From NCBI RefSeq assembly GCF_002088275.1, contig NZ_AQQS01000003.1:62001-126000 (forward strand): a stretch of 64,000 nucleotides of DNA. Reading direction: 5' to 3'. The position numbers were made by a program, and so were the translations under genes. This DNA is from Aurantimonas sp. 22II-16-19i (GTDB taxonomy: Bacteria > Pseudomonadota > Alphaproteobacteria > Rhizobiales > Rhizobiaceae). Below the pieces are notes generated by a model. That model was not told the DNA's origin. It searched no databases and worked only from the letters and a program-made list of their open reading frames with translations. This document shows positions 1-8,463 of the stretch, piece after piece; within the stretch, counting starts at the first letter, position 1, and each line of letters opens with the position of its first letter.

Positions 1-523
1 GCAGCTCGTAGAGATAGCCGGCGTGGTCGCCATGGCCGAGGAACGGCGTCCCGGTGCCGAACAGGCTCTCGGGCAGGCGGTTGCGCGCCGACACCCGGAT
101 GCGCCGGTCGTTGACATAGGCGCCGCCGCCCTTCTCGGCGACGTAGAGCTCGTCCTGCGCCGGGTTGAAGATCACCCCGGCGACGATCTGGCCGTCGCGC
201 TCGAGGCCGATCGAGACGGCGAAGTTCGGGATGCCATGGAGGAAGTTGGTGGTGCCGTCGAGCGGATCGACGATCCAGCGATGCTGCGGATCCTTGCCCT
301 CGATCTCGCCGCGCTCCTCCATCAGGAAGCCCCAGTCGGGCCGAACGCGCGACAGTTCGCGGAAGACGATCTCCTCGGCCCTTGTATCGGCGTTGGAGAC
401 GAAGTCGGCCGGGCCCTTCACCGAGACCTGCAGGTTCTGCACCTCGCCGAAGTCGCGGATCAGCGAGCGGCCGGCCTTCATGGCGGCCTGCGTCATGACG
501 TTGAGCAGTGCGGAACGGGCCAT
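1..523 (-). CDS. suhB: Inositol monophosphatase family protein (3' end beyond window)
   Basis: The 174 codons visible cover the N-terminal two thirds of an inositol-1-monophosphatase/SuhB-type phosphatase, a Mg-dependent enzyme that hydrolyses myo-inositol phosphates. The sequence shows an acidic metal-site segment (EERGEIEG) and the signature VDPLDGTTNF, followed by the typical NFAVSIGLE and GVIFNP strands. The ATG at 523 gives the family's usual N-terminus (MARSALLNVMTQAA). The C-terminal part with the second metal-binding aspartate lies outside the window. The gene lies downstream of efp on the same strand with a 71-base gap and may be cotranscribed with it. The family is secure. Whether the real substrate is inositol phosphate, or the protein acts as the SuhB transcription factor, cannot be told here. 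Confidence 0.9.
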   Translation of the reverse strand, partial: MARSALLNVMTQAAMKAGRSLIRDFGEVQNLQVSVKGPADFVSNADTRAEEIVFRELSRVRPDWGFLMEERGEIEGKDPQHRWIVDPLDGTTNFLHGIPNFAVSIGLERDGQIVAGVIFNPAQDELYVAEKGGGAYVNDRRIRVSARNRLPESLFGTGTPFLGHGDHAGYLYEL

Positions 524-594
524 CTTGACCTTTCAGAAATGTCGTCGAACCGACACGCCGCCGTCATGGCGGCGGCGCGTTTCGGCGGATCGCC

Positions 595-1158
595 TCAGTC
601 GGCGCGGCGCAGATAGGTGATTTCGTTTGTGTCGACGAGGATCTTCTCACCGGCCTCGATGAAGGGCGGCACCATCACGCGCACGCCGTTCTCCATCACC
701 GCGGGCTTGTAGGACGACGTCGCCGTCTGGCCCTTCACCACCGGGTCGGCCTCGACGATGGTCAGCACCACCTGGTCGGGCAGCTTGATGCCGATCGGCC
801 GGTCCTCGTGACTTTCCACCGTCACCATCATGCCGTCCTGCAGGAAGGCCGAGCGCTCGCCGACGAAGTCCTGCTGCAGTTCCAGCTGCTCGTAGGTCTC
901 GTTGTCCATGAACACCAGCATCTCGCCCTCGGCGTAGAGATACTGGTAGTCCTTCTGCTCGAGTCGAATGCGCTCGACGGTCTCGGACGAGCGGAAGCGC
1001 TCGTTCAGCTTGGTGCCGTCGATCAGGTTCTTCAGCTCGACCTGCGCAAAGGCGCCGCCCTTGCCGGGCTTCACATGAGCGGTCTTGACCGCGACCCAGA
1101 GCCCGCCATCGTGCTCGATCACGTTGCCGGGGCGGATTTCATTGCCGTTGATCTTCAT
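595..1158 (-). CDS. efp: Elongation factor P
   Basis: EF-P is a cytoplasmic, tRNA-shaped translation factor that enters the ribosomal E site and relieves stalling at polyproline. The 187-residue product has the full family length, with the KOW-like N-terminal domain followed by two OB-fold domains. The loop that reaches the peptidyl-transferase centre reads KPGKGGAF, with a lysine at about residue 34. This indicates the lysine-modified type (beta-lysylation by EpmA in characterised systems) rather than the arginine-rhamnosylated type. The modification enzymes are not in this window. Start ATG at 1158 ([11 protein letters not shown]) is the family's normal N-terminus. Confidence 0.96.
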   Translation of the reverse strand: MKINGNEIRPGNVIEHDGGLWVAVKTAHVKPGKGGAFAQVELKNLIDGTKLNERFRSSETVERIRLEQKDYQYLYAEGEMLVFMDNETYEQLELQQDFVGERSAFLQDGMMVTVESHEDRPIGIKLPDQVVLTIVEADPVVKGQTATSSYKPAVMENGVRVMVPPFIEAGEKILVDTNEITYLRRAD

Positions 1159-1364
1159 CGGATCTCTCGGATTCTCTCAAAGCTGGTGCGGCCGCGCGCG
1201 ACTGCCGGCCAGACATCATGTTCGTCGATCTGTTGCCGCAGCGGCGCGCCCGAATGCGGACCGCGCCGGGCTGCCGATGTTCCGGCCATCGCGCCCATGG
1301 GCAGGTCGGCGCTCAAGACCATAAATCCACGCGCCATTCAAGCCGTTGCGGCCCGCGCGGCCCG

Positions 1365-2420
1365 TCAGCCCGAGCGAAACCGGTTCGCCGCCTCCAGGGC
1401 CGTCTTCTGCGCCGCGGCGTCGAGGCCGCGAAAGAAATCGTCGAGAACGGCGTCGCTGTTCTTCGTGCGCTTGGCCAGAACCGCCCATTTCGCCGCCTCG
1501 GCCACGTCCGGTTCGGTGCCGATCCCGTCCTTGTAGAGATGGGCGACGCGGTTGATGGCGATCGGATTGCCCAGCGCGGCGGCATGCCTGAGGAAGCGGA
1601 AGCCCTCCTCCGCCTTCGCCGGACCGCCCTTGCCGTTGATCAGCCAGATGCCGTACTCGATCTGCGCGATGGTGAAGCCGTTCAGCGCCGAAGCATGCAG
1701 GAAGGCCCGCGCCTTCTGAAGGTCCTCGGTGACGCCGCGACCGCTGGCGAAGAGCTGCGACATGGCATATTGCGCCTCGGGCACGCCGGCTTTCGCCGCC
1801 TTCTCGAAGTAGCGGGCGGCGTCGGTGAAGCCGCCGGACGGCGAGCTCTCGATCAGCATCTGGCCGTAATTGTATTCGGCGAGCGGCAGCCCGCGGTCGG
1901 CGGCCGCCTGCATCAGGTCCCTCGCCTGCGCCTCGTCCCGCGTCACCGCCGAGCCTTCGAGCAGGATCATCGCGTAGCGGAACTGGGCCTCGGCCTTGCC
2001 GGCCTTGGCCGCCGCCTGATACCAGCGCGCCGCCTCCTTCATGTCGCGCTTGACGCCCAGCCCGCGCGAGTAGATCTCGCCGAGCAGCGTCTGCGCCGCC
2101 GGATCGCCGAGATTGGCCAGCGGTTCGGCGAGTTCTATGGCCGTGACGTAGTAGCCGCGCTGATAGGCGCCATAGGCGAGATCGGCCTTGCTCGGCCCGC
2201 TTCCCGCCGGGCCGGCGGATGTCGCGGCCTCGCCTCCGGCTGCGGTTTCGGGCGCAGCTGCGGGCATCGCCGCCGCGCCGGGTGCCGGCTCGGCCGCCCC
2301 GACCGACGACGGCGCGGCCGACAGTGCGGCCGCGATCGCCAGCGCTCCGGCCGCGGCGACGGCGGAGCGAACGCCGCGCCACAGCCTCTGCCCGCCGCGA
2401 GGATCGGCCGGCCGCCTCAT
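1365..2420 (-). CDS. Exported Sel1-repeat (TPR-like) protein
   Basis: A 351-residue protein with an N-terminal hydrophobic segment (about residues 18-40, alanine-rich) that looks like a signal peptide or anchor. An Ala/Pro/Gly-rich linker follows, then a run of Sel1-type repeats (for example residues with the pattern A...LG.IYSRGLGVKRD..EAARWYQ.AA). Such repeats form helical solenoids that bind partner proteins in the periplasm. No catalytic motif is visible. The ATG overlaps the stop of the ThiE-like gene by four bases (ATGA), so the two are translationally coupled. The same pair next to efp recurs in Rhizobiales as far as I know. The specific role is unknown. Confidence 0.85.
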   Translation of the reverse strand: MRRPADPRGGQRLWRGVRSAVAAAGALAIAAALSAAPSSVGAAEPAPGAAAMPAAAPETAAGGEAATSAGPAGSGPSKADLAYGAYQRGYYVTAIELAEPLANLGDPAAQTLLGEIYSRGLGVKRDMKEAARWYQAAAKAGKAEAQFRYAMILLEGSAVTRDEAQARDLMQAAADRGLPLAEYNYGQMLIESSPSGGFTDAARYFEKAAKAGVPEAQYAMSQLFASGRGVTEDLQKARAFLHASALNGFTIAQIEYGIWLINGKGGPAKAEEGFRFLRHAAALGNPIAINRVAHLYKDGIGTEPDVAEAAKWAVLAKRTKNSDAVLDDFFRGLDAAAQKTALEAANRFRSG

Positions 2421-3070
2421 GGGGTGAACCGCTCGAACACGTCGTCGAACACCCGGTTGGCGGCGGCGACGCCGGCAGCCGGATCGACGCCCTCGCCGAA
2501 CACCGCCCGCGACAGCCCGATGAACTCCGATCCCGTCGCCGCGGCGTCCTCCAGCGTCGACAGGTCACCGCCGGCGAGGAGGATGCAGGGGATCTCGACG
2601 ATCGGCGCCCACCACTCTGCCAGCGCCAGGCTCTTCTTGTGGGGCTCGGGATCGGCGTCGCCGCCGATGCGGCCGAACAGGATGTAGTCGGGCATCCACT
2701 CGCCGGCGTCGAGGGCGTCGTGGCGGGTCTCGAAGCCCGAGCCGCCGACGATCATTTTCGGCCGGAAGCTCGACACCGCCTCGCCCAGCGCCTCGAGGTC
2801 GCCGCCCGTCAGATGCAGGCCGTCGGCCTTGACGCGGCCGGCGGTACGGCTGTCGTCGACGACGATCGCCGCCGCGCCCGCCTCCTGGACGATCGGCACG
2901 AGCATCTCGGCAAAGCGCTGGAAGGCCGCCGCGTCGCGGCCGGCCGGATCGATGAGCACGGAGGCGATGTCGCCGCCGGACAGGGCCGCGCGCATCCGCG
3001 CTTCGGCGTCGGCATCGGGGAGCGGCGTCGTGACGAGCACCAGCCGGGAACGGATTGGATCTAGGTTCAT
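2417..3070 (-). CDS. Thiamine-phosphate synthase (ThiE)-like protein
   Basis: A 217-residue TIM-barrel protein of the ThiE/TenI type. ThiE joins the thiazole and pyrimidine moieties to make thiamine phosphate. The segment GLHLTGGD matches the family's G-x-H pyrophosphate-binding turn, and LAGGD followed by FIGLSRAVF matches the C-terminal barrel strands. The expected basic and N-D residues of genuine ThiE are poorly kept (VVDDS where N-D is usual), and there is no linked thi gene. It may be a divergent paralogue with another role. The ATG at 3070 (MNLDPIRSRLVLVT) was preferred over upstream in-frame codons because the barrel begins directly after it. The stop overlaps the Sel1-repeat start. 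Confidence 0.7.
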   Translation of the reverse strand: MNLDPIRSRLVLVTTPLPDADAEARMRAALSGGDIASVLIDPAGRDAAAFQRFAEMLVPIVQEAGAAAIVVDDSRTAGRVKADGLHLTGGDLEALGEAVSSFRPKMIVGGSGFETRHDALDAGEWMPDYILFGRIGGDADPEPHKKSLALAEWWAPIVEIPCILLAGGDLSTLEDAAATGSEFIGLSRAVFGEGVDPAAGVAAANRVFDDVFERFTP

Positions 3071-3323
3071 GATGGATCGTCGATACCCCAGACGCGCCCA
3101 GCTGTGAAGCGGCAAGCCGGCGAGGCGGGCGACGGCGTCGCGCTACGATTGCGGCCGGCGGGCTCTCCTTCGGCCGCAAGGTGGGACCGCAGGGTCGGCA
3201 CGGCAAGATCCGGCCGGCCGCGCCAGGCGCGTCGAGAAGGCGGGAAGGGATGCGACATCAAGCCCTTGCCCGCGAAGCGCCGGCGGCCTATCCCGTGTGC
3301 CTCGAGAGGACGTCGAAGCTGCC

Positions 3324-4079
3324 GTGATCACCGACCCGCTGTTTTATGCCCTCGCCGTTCCGGCGGTGATCCTCGTCGGCCTGTCCAAGGGCGGCTTCGG
3401 CGGCACCGCCGCCCTCGTCGGGGTGCCGCTGATGGCGATGGCCGTCGATCCGGTCACCGCGGCCGGCGTGCTCCTGCCGATCCTCGTGGTGATGGACGTG
3501 GTCGGCCTTGCCGCCTGGCGCGGCCGATTCGATCGCGGCGTCGTCCTCACCATGCTCCCCGCCGCCGGCCTCGGCGTCCTCACCGGCTATCTGACCGCCG
3601 CCTCGGTCTCGGCGGATGCCTTCCGCCTGACCATCGGGCTTCTCGCCTTGTGGTTCTTCGCCAACTGGTTCGCCGGCGAGCGCGCGGCCCGGGCGGCGCG
3701 GCCGCAACAGCCGCTGAAGGGGGCCTTCTGGGGCGCGGTGGCGGGCTTTGCCAGCTTCGTCAGCCACGCCGGCGGCCCGCCCTTCCAGGTCTATGTCGTC
3801 CCGCTGAAGATCGCGCCGCCGATCTTCGCCGGCACCTCGGTGGTCTTCTTCGCCGCGGTCAATGCGATGAAGCTCGTGCCGTATTTCCTGCTCGGCCAGT
3901 TCTCCCACGAGAATCTCGCCACCTCGGCGGTGCTGCTGCCCCTCGCGCCGGTCGCGACGCTCGCCGGCATCTGGCTGGTCAAGCGGATCGAGCCGGGCGT
4001 GTTCTACCGGATCATCTACTGGCTGCTGCTGCCGATCGGGCTCAAACTCGCCTATGACGGAGGCATGGCGCTTCTCTGA
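3324..4079 (+). CDS. TSUP (TauE/SafE) family anion exporter
   Basis: A polytopic membrane protein of about 251 residues with roughly eight hydrophobic segments, in the pattern of the TauE/SafE (DUF81) family. Members move sulfite, sulfoacetate and related organic anions across the inner membrane. The N-terminal signature GLSKGGFGG, directly after the first segment, is the family's most conserved motif, and a second copy-like GFASFVSHAGGPP opens the C-terminal half, as expected for the internal duplication. Two GTG starts are possible (3297 and 3324); I chose 3324 because the first membrane helix follows at once. No substrate can be inferred from context. Confidence 0.88.
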   Translation: MITDPLFYALAVPAVILVGLSKGGFGGTAALVGVPLMAMAVDPVTAAGVLLPILVVMDVVGLAAWRGRFDRGVVLTMLPAAGLGVLTGYLTAASVSADAFRLTIGLLALWFFANWFAGERAARAARPQQPLKGAFWGAVAGFASFVSHAGGPPFQVYVVPLKIAPPIFAGTSVVFFAAVNAMKLVPYFLLGQFSHENLATSAVLLPLAPVATLAGIWLVKRIEPGVFYRIIYWLLLPIGLKLAYDGGMALL

Positions 4080-4142
4080 CGGGGCAGCCTGTGCGATCGA
4101 TGGCGGCAAAGACCGACACGACGCCGAAACCGGGAGGACACG

Positions 4143-5777
4143 ATGGGCATCTACGACGAGCATCTGGGCCGCAACGCCGCCAATCACCAGCCGTTGACGC
4201 CGCTGAGCTACCTGTCCCGCGCGGCCGAGATCCATCCCGACCGCATCGCCATCGTCCACGGCTCGCTGCGCCGGTCCTACCGCGACTTCTACGCCCGCTC
4301 GCGCCGGCTCGCCTCGGCGCTGTCGCAGCGCGGCATCGGGCGCGGCGAGACCGTCGCAGTGATGCTCTCCAACACCCCGGCGATGCTCGAAGCCCATCAC
4401 GGCGTGCCGATGGCGGGGGCGGTCCTGCTCTCGATCAACACCCGGCTCGACGCCGACATCATCGCCTTCCAGCTCGACCATGCCGAGGCGAGGCTCGTCA
4501 TCGTCGACCGGGAATTCTCCGCCGTCATGGCCGAGGCGATCGCAAAGGCCGGCGTCTCGCCGCTCGTCGTCGACTACGACGACCCGGACTTTCCCGCCGA
4601 GGCGCCCGCCAGGAAGGGCGACTTCATCGGCAGCCTGGAATACGAGGCGCTTCTCGCCGAGGGCGATCCGGCCTTCGCCTGGCAGATGCCCCGCGACGAG
4701 TGGGACGCGATCTCGCTCAACTACACGTCGGGAACCACGGGCAATCCCAAGGGCGTCGTCTACCACCATCGCGGCGCCGCGCTGATGGGCTATGCCAACA
4801 TCGTCGCCGCCGAGATGACCGGCCATCCGGTCTATCTGTGGACCCTGCCGATGTTCCACTGCAACGGCTGGTGCTTTCCCTGGACGCTGGCGCTACAGGC
4901 CGGCACCCATGTGTGCCTCAGATGGGTGCGGGCGAAGGCGATGTACGACGCGATCGCCGAGCACGGCGTCACCCATCTGTGCGGCGCGCCCATCGTGATG
5001 GCGGCGCTGATCAATGCCGAGGACAGCGACAAGCGCGACTTCAGCCACACCGTCACCTTCAACACCGCCGCCGCGCCGCCGCCCCAGGCGGTGCTGGCCG
5101 GCATGGCCGAGGCCGGCTTCGCCGTCACCCATCTCTACGGCCTGACCGAGACCTACGGCCCCGCCGTGGTCAATGCCTGGAAGGCCCAGTGGAACGACCT
5201 CGACGGACCCGGCCGCGCCGCGAGGAAAGCGCGCCAGGGCGTGCGCTATCCGGCGCTCGAGGAACTCGCGGTGATGGACGCCGAGACCATGGAACGGGTG
5301 CCGGCGGATGGCGAGACCATCGGCGAGGTCATGTTCCGCGGCAACATCGTCATGCGCGGCTACCTGAAGAACCCCGCCGCCACCGCCGAGGCGTTCCGCG
5401 GCGGCTGGTTCCACTCCGGCGATCTCGGCGTCTGCCACGAGGACGGCTACATCGAATTGAAGGACCGGGCGAAGGACATCATCATCTCCGGCGGCGAGAA
5501 CATCTCCTCCATCGAAGTGGAGAACGCCCTCTACCAGCATCCCGCCGTCCAGACGGCGGCGGTGGTCGCAAGGCCCGACGAGAAATGGGGCGAGGTTCCC
5601 CTTGCCTTCGTCGAGCTGAAGCCCGGCCGGCAGGCGAGCGCGGAGGAGCTGATCGCCCACTGCCGCGAGAAGCTCGCAAGGTTCAAATGTCCCAAGGAGA
5701 TCCGCTTCGCCGAGGTGCCGAAGACGTCGACGGGCAAGATCCAGAAATACGTCCTGAGGAAGATGGTCGACGGCTGA
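4143..5777 (+). CDS. AMP-forming acyl-CoA synthetase (medium-chain/DmdB-like)
   Basis: A 544-residue member of the ANL adenylating superfamily that activates a carboxylic acid with ATP and then forms the CoA thioester. The P-loop YTSGTTGNPKG is at residues 194-204. The GLTETYGP motif, the SGDLG and KDIIISGGENISS hinge region and the C-terminal catalytic lysine in TSTGKIQKY are all present, so the enzyme should be active. The N-terminus (MGIYDEHLGRNAANHQPLTP) and length resemble the alphaproteobacterial fatty-acid or 3-methylmercaptopropionyl-CoA ligases (DmdB type). No dmd genes adjoin, so the true substrate is open. Start ATG 4143 follows a GGAGG Shine-Dalgarno. Confidence 0.88.
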   Translation: MGIYDEHLGRNAANHQPLTPLSYLSRAAEIHPDRIAIVHGSLRRSYRDFYARSRRLASALSQRGIGRGETVAVMLSNTPAMLEAHHGVPMAGAVLLSINTRLDADIIAFQLDHAEARLVIVDREFSAVMAEAIAKAGVSPLVVDYDDPDFPAEAPARKGDFIGSLEYEALLAEGDPAFAWQMPRDEWDAISLNYTSGTTGNPKGVVYHHRGAALMGYANIVAAEMTGHPVYLWTLPMFHCNGWCFPWTLALQAGTHVCLRWVRAKAMYDAIAEHGVTHLCGAPIVMAALINAEDSDKRDFSHTVTFNTAAAPPPQAVLAGMAEAGFAVTHLYGLTETYGPAVVNAWKAQWNDLDGPGRAARKARQGVRYPALEELAVMDAETMERVPADGETIGEVMFRGNIVMRGYLKNPAATAEAFRGGWFHSGDLGVCHEDGYIELKDRAKDIIISGGENISSIEVENALYQHPAVQTAAVVARPDEKWGEVPLAFVELKPGRQASAEELIAHCREKLARFKCPKEIRFAEVPKTSTGKIQKYVLRKMVDG

Positions 5778-5786
5778 GGCCCAGCC

Positions 5787-5813
5787 AAAAAAAAGGGCCC
5801 TTGCGGACCCCTT
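5787..5813 (-). terminator. Intrinsic terminator of the DUF465 gene
   Basis: Read on the minus strand, AAGGGGTCC and GGGCCCTT pair across a GCAA loop with one bulge, followed directly by eight T. The position is 55 bases after the stop of the minus-strand DUF465 gene. It also lies just after the plus-strand acyl-CoA synthetase stop but lacks a plus-strand T run. Confidence 0.8.
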
Positions 5814-5867
5814 GTCGTCACTCCGGACGTGGCTTCTCGCCACGCCCGGCATTGGACCGCGAAACGC

Positions 5868-6044
5868 TCAGTGCTCGTCGCGCCTGAGCCGTTCGATCTC
5901 CTCTTTCAGCCGAAGCTTCTTGAGCTTCATCTCCCTGATCTCCGCATCGCTCATGGCTGGCTTTGAGGCAAAGGCTGCCGTAATCTCCTGGTCGAGGGCA
6001 GAATGGCGCTGCTCCAGCGTCGTGATGTGGGTGTTCAAGGACAT
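5868..6044 (-). CDS. DUF465 (YdcH-like) small protein
   Basis: A 58-residue, strongly charged, helical protein of the DUF465/YdcH family. The order is MSLNTHITTLEQRH, a short linker, and a lysine/arginine-rich helix (REMKLKKLRLKEEIERLRR) that would form a coiled coil. The family is widespread in alphaproteobacteria and has no established function. The ATG at 6044 is preferred to the ATG at 6050, because AAGGGAG lies six bases before 6044 but would touch 6050. A second DUF465 gene lies divergently at 6258. Confidence 0.88.
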   Translation of the reverse strand: MSLNTHITTLEQRHSALDQEITAAFASKPAMSDAEIREMKLKKLRLKEEIERLRRDEH

Positions 6045-6257
6045 TGGCATCTCCCTTCGAGAGTTGGGTCCGGCACGCCAGACTTGAGCCGTGACTGAAA
6101 CCTGGCGAGCGTGTCATAAAAGCTTGGTACTGTCGAACGCGGAAACAAGATTCCGGGACGTCATGTGATTGGCCGGTTTACAAATTGTGACGGTGTGGCA
6201 AGAGCTTTCCCGAGGGCGCCGGGTGGCGTCGCGACGAAGTGTCTCGAAAGGAAATCG

Positions 6258-6461
6258 ATGGGGGAACAGGAGCAGGCGGCACTCAGGCTGGAGGTGGCGA
6301 GGCTTCGCCAGGATCACGCCGATTTCGATGCGGCCATCGAGGCGATGGAGGCGATGGGCAGCGACCGTCTGCGCGTCCAGCGCATGAAGAAGAAGAAGCT
6401 CGCCATCAAGGACAGGCTGCAGGACCTCGAGGACCAGATCATACCGGACATCAGCGCGTGA
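6258..6461 (+). CDS. DUF465 small protein, second copy
   Basis: A 67-residue charged helical protein of the DUF465 family, with the typical [14 protein letters not shown] segment followed by [18 protein letters not shown]. The function is unknown. The ATG at 6258 is preceded by AAAGGAAA at good spacing; upstream in-frame codons lack a ribosome-binding site. The stop lies two bases before the purE ATG, so it probably heads a DUF465-purE-purK transcription unit. It is divergent from the first DUF465 gene, with about 210 bases between the two starts. Confidence 0.87.
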   Translation: MGEQEQAALRLEVARLRQDHADFDAAIEAMEAMGSDRLRVQRMKKKKLAIKDRLQDLEDQIIPDISA

Positions 6462-6463
6462 GC

Positions 6464-6955
6464 ATGGTTTCGACACCCGTCGCGATCATCATGGGCAGCC
6501 AGTCCGACTGGCCGGTGATGAAACACGCCGCCGAGACGCTGGACCGCCTCGGCATCGGCCATGCGGCCCGCATCGTCTCGGCCCACCGGACGCCGGAGCG
6601 GCTCTACGGCTTCGCCAGGGGGGCGAGGGACGAGGGCTTCAAGGTGATCATCGCCGGTGCCGGCGGGGCCGCCCACCTGCCCGGCATGACGGCGGCGATG
6701 ACGCCGCTGCCGGTGTTCGGCGTGCCGGTCGAGAGCCGCGCCCTGTCCGGCCAGGACAGCCTGTTGTCGATCGTCCAGATGCCGGCCGGCATCCCGGTCG
6801 GAACCCTCGCCATCGGCCGCGCCGGCGCGGTCAACGCCGCGCTTCTGGCTGCCGCCGTCCTCGCTCTGTCGGACGAGGCTCTCGCCGGCCGCCTCGATGC
6901 CTGGCGCGAGGCCCAGACCGCCTCGGTGGAAGAAGCGCCGAGGGACGAAGCGTGA
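6464..6955 (+). CDS. purE: N5-carboxyaminoimidazole ribonucleotide mutase
   Basis: Class I PurE converts N5-CAIR to CAIR in purine synthesis, acting with PurK. The 163-residue product has the nucleotide-binding GSQSDW (residues 11-16), SAHRTPER (39-46) with the catalytic-region histidine, and [14 protein letters not shown] with a second conserved histidine near residue 71. It starts at ATG 6464, two bases after the upstream DUF465 stop. Its TGA overlaps the purK GTG start (GTGA), so the two subunits of the step are translationally coupled. The 30-residue C-terminal tail after the core is mildly longer than in E. coli. Confidence 0.96.
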   Translation: MVSTPVAIIMGSQSDWPVMKHAAETLDRLGIGHAARIVSAHRTPERLYGFARGARDEGFKVIIAGAGGAAHLPGMTAAMTPLPVFGVPVESRALSGQDSLLSIVQMPAGIPVGTLAIGRAGAVNAALLAAAVLALSDEALAGRLDAWREAQTASVEEAPRDEA

Positions 6956-8040
6956 CCGGCTTTCCGCTTGCCCCCGGCGCCACCATCGGCATCGTCGGCG
7001 GTGGCCAGCTCGGCCGCATGCTGGCCATGGCCGCCGCGCGCTTCGGCTACAAGGTGGCGGTGCTCGATCCCGATCCCGCCTGCCCGGCCGCCCAGGTGGC
7101 GAGCCGCCTGATCGTCGGGCCCTATGGCGACGAGGCGCTGCTCGCCCAGCTCGCCGCCATCTCCGACGTCGTCACCTTCGAGTTCGAGAACGTCGCGGTG
7201 GAGCCGCTGCGCAAGGCGATGGGCGGCACAGAGCTGTCGCCCCCCGCCGAAGCCCTCGAGGTCTCCCAGGACCGGGTGGTCGAGAAGGCGTTTCTCAACG
7301 GCATCGGCGTCGCCACCGCCGAGTGGCGGGCGATCGACGCGGCGGACGAGCTCGGCCACGCGCTGCTCGACCTCGGCGGCGACTGCATCCTGAAGACCCG
7401 GCGATTCGGCTATGACGGCAAGGGTCAGGCCCGAATCAACGCCGAGACCACCTTCACCGACGCCTTCGAGGAAATCGGCCGCGCCCCGGCGATCCTCGAG
7501 AAGCGGGTGCCCTTCGCATTCGAACTCTCGATCATCGCGGCGCGCGGGCGGGACGGCGCCATCGCCGCCTACGACCCGGCGGAGAACGTCCACACCCTCG
7601 GCATCCTCAAATCCTCGACGGTCCCCGGCCGCATCACCCCGGACATCGCCGCCGAGGCGCAAGGCGTGGCCGCCAGGATCCTGACCCATCTGAACTATGT
7701 CGGCGTCATCGGCGTCGAGTTCTTCGTCGGCAGGGACAGCGCCCTCCTCGTCAACGAGATGGCCCCGCGCGTCCACAATTCCGGCCATTGGACCGAGGCG
7801 GCCTGCCTCGCCTCGCAGTTCGAGAATCACGTGCGGGCGATCGCCGGCCTGCCGCTGGCGAGTCCCGAGCGACATTTCGACTGCGTCATGGAAAACCTCA
7901 TCGGCGACGATGTCGGCCGCTTCGATCAGCTCGTCGCCGAGCCGCGCAGCATCCTGCATCTCTACGGCAAGGCCGAGACCCGCCGCGGCCGCAAGATGGG
8001 CCACATCACCCGCGTCACGCCCCGCACCGACGGGGCCTGA
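6952..8040 (+). CDS. purK: N5-carboxyaminoimidazole ribonucleotide synthase
   Basis: PurK is an ATP-grasp ligase that carboxylates aminoimidazole ribonucleotide to N5-CAIR using ATP and bicarbonate, feeding PurE. The 362-residue protein shows the N-terminal dinucleotide-like [11 protein letters not shown], the ATP-grasp [12 protein letters not shown] loop, and EFFVG...[16 protein letters not shown], which carries the Mg-binding glutamate and asparagine. The start is a GTG at 6952 overlapping the purE stop. A stem-loop with five T at 8111-8135 lies downstream and can terminate the operon. Confidence 0.96.
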   Translation: MTGFPLAPGATIGIVGGGQLGRMLAMAAARFGYKVAVLDPDPACPAAQVASRLIVGPYGDEALLAQLAAISDVVTFEFENVAVEPLRKAMGGTELSPPAEALEVSQDRVVEKAFLNGIGVATAEWRAIDAADELGHALLDLGGDCILKTRRFGYDGKGQARINAETTFTDAFEEIGRAPAILEKRVPFAFELSIIAARGRDGAIAAYDPAENVHTLGILKSSTVPGRITPDIAAEAQGVAARILTHLNYVGVIGVEFFVGRDSALLVNEMAPRVHNSGHWTEAACLASQFENHVRAIAGLPLASPERHFDCVMENLIGDDVGRFDQLVAEPRSILHLYGKAETRRGRKMGHITRVTPRTDGA

Positions 8041-8066
8041 CGCCCCGCAAATCGCCGGACGGGAGA

Positions 8067-8095
8067 TTGACATCAATCCGTCTTCTGGCTATCTG
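8067..8095 (+). promoter_or_regulatory. Sigma-70-type promoter upstream of rpmJ
   Basis: TTGACA (8067-8072) and TATCTG (8090-8095) are separated by exactly 17 bases, a near-consensus housekeeping promoter. Transcription would begin near 8102 and run into the hairpin at 8111 before reaching rpmJ. Confidence 0.65.
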
Positions 8096-8110
8096 GCAAC
8101 CATCATCCCG

Positions 8111-8135
8111 GCGCACCCGTCATGGTGCGCTTTTT
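8111..8135 (+). terminator. Rho-independent terminator (or attenuator) between purK and rpmJ
   Basis: GCGCACC (8111-8117) and GGTGCGC (8124-8130) form a perfect 7-bp stem over a CGTCAT loop and are followed by five T. It ends the purEK unit. Because it lies downstream of the 8067 promoter, it may also attenuate rpmJ. Confidence 0.8.
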
Positions 8136-8190
8136 CTCATGCGGCGGAGCGGAAGGATCCGATCGTCGCGACGATCGATCCGGTGAAGTC

Positions 8191-8316
8191 ATGAAGATCA
8201 AGAACTCCCTGAAGTCCCTCAAGGGCCGTCACCGCGCCAACCGCATGGTTCGCCGCAAGGGGCGCATCTACATCATCAACAAGGAAGCGCCGCGCTTCAA
8301 GGCCCGCCAGGGCTGA
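8191..8316 (+). CDS. rpmJ: Ribosomal protein bL36, zinc-independent type
   Basis: A 41-residue, highly basic protein ([18 protein letters not shown]...) of the large ribosomal subunit. It has no cysteine and so lacks the zinc-ribbon ligands of the C+ form. This is the C- type that I know as the usual bL36 of Rhizobiales. Start ATG 8191; the SD is modest (GGTGAAG). A strong terminator follows at 8366. It may be transcribed from the 8067 promoter through the 8111 hairpin. Confidence 0.96.
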   Translation: MKIKNSLKSLKGRHRANRMVRRKGRIYIINKEAPRFKARQG

Positions 8317-8365
8317 GGCGCTCGCCCGGCCGCGGCTGGGCGCGCATCCTTTCGCAAGTTTCGAA

Positions 8366-8400
8366 AACCCGCTCCCGGGGCATCTCCGGGGCGGGTTTTT
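8366..8400 (+). terminator. Rho-independent terminator of rpmJ
   Basis: AACCCGC pairs with GCGGGTT, and CCCGG pairs with CCGGG inside it, giving a long GC-rich stem followed by TTTTT. Confidence 0.88.
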
Positions 8401-8463
8401 GCGTTGTCCGCTTCACGACATCGTCAAATTGACAGCCTTGCGACGATGAGGGAGTCTCCGGCC

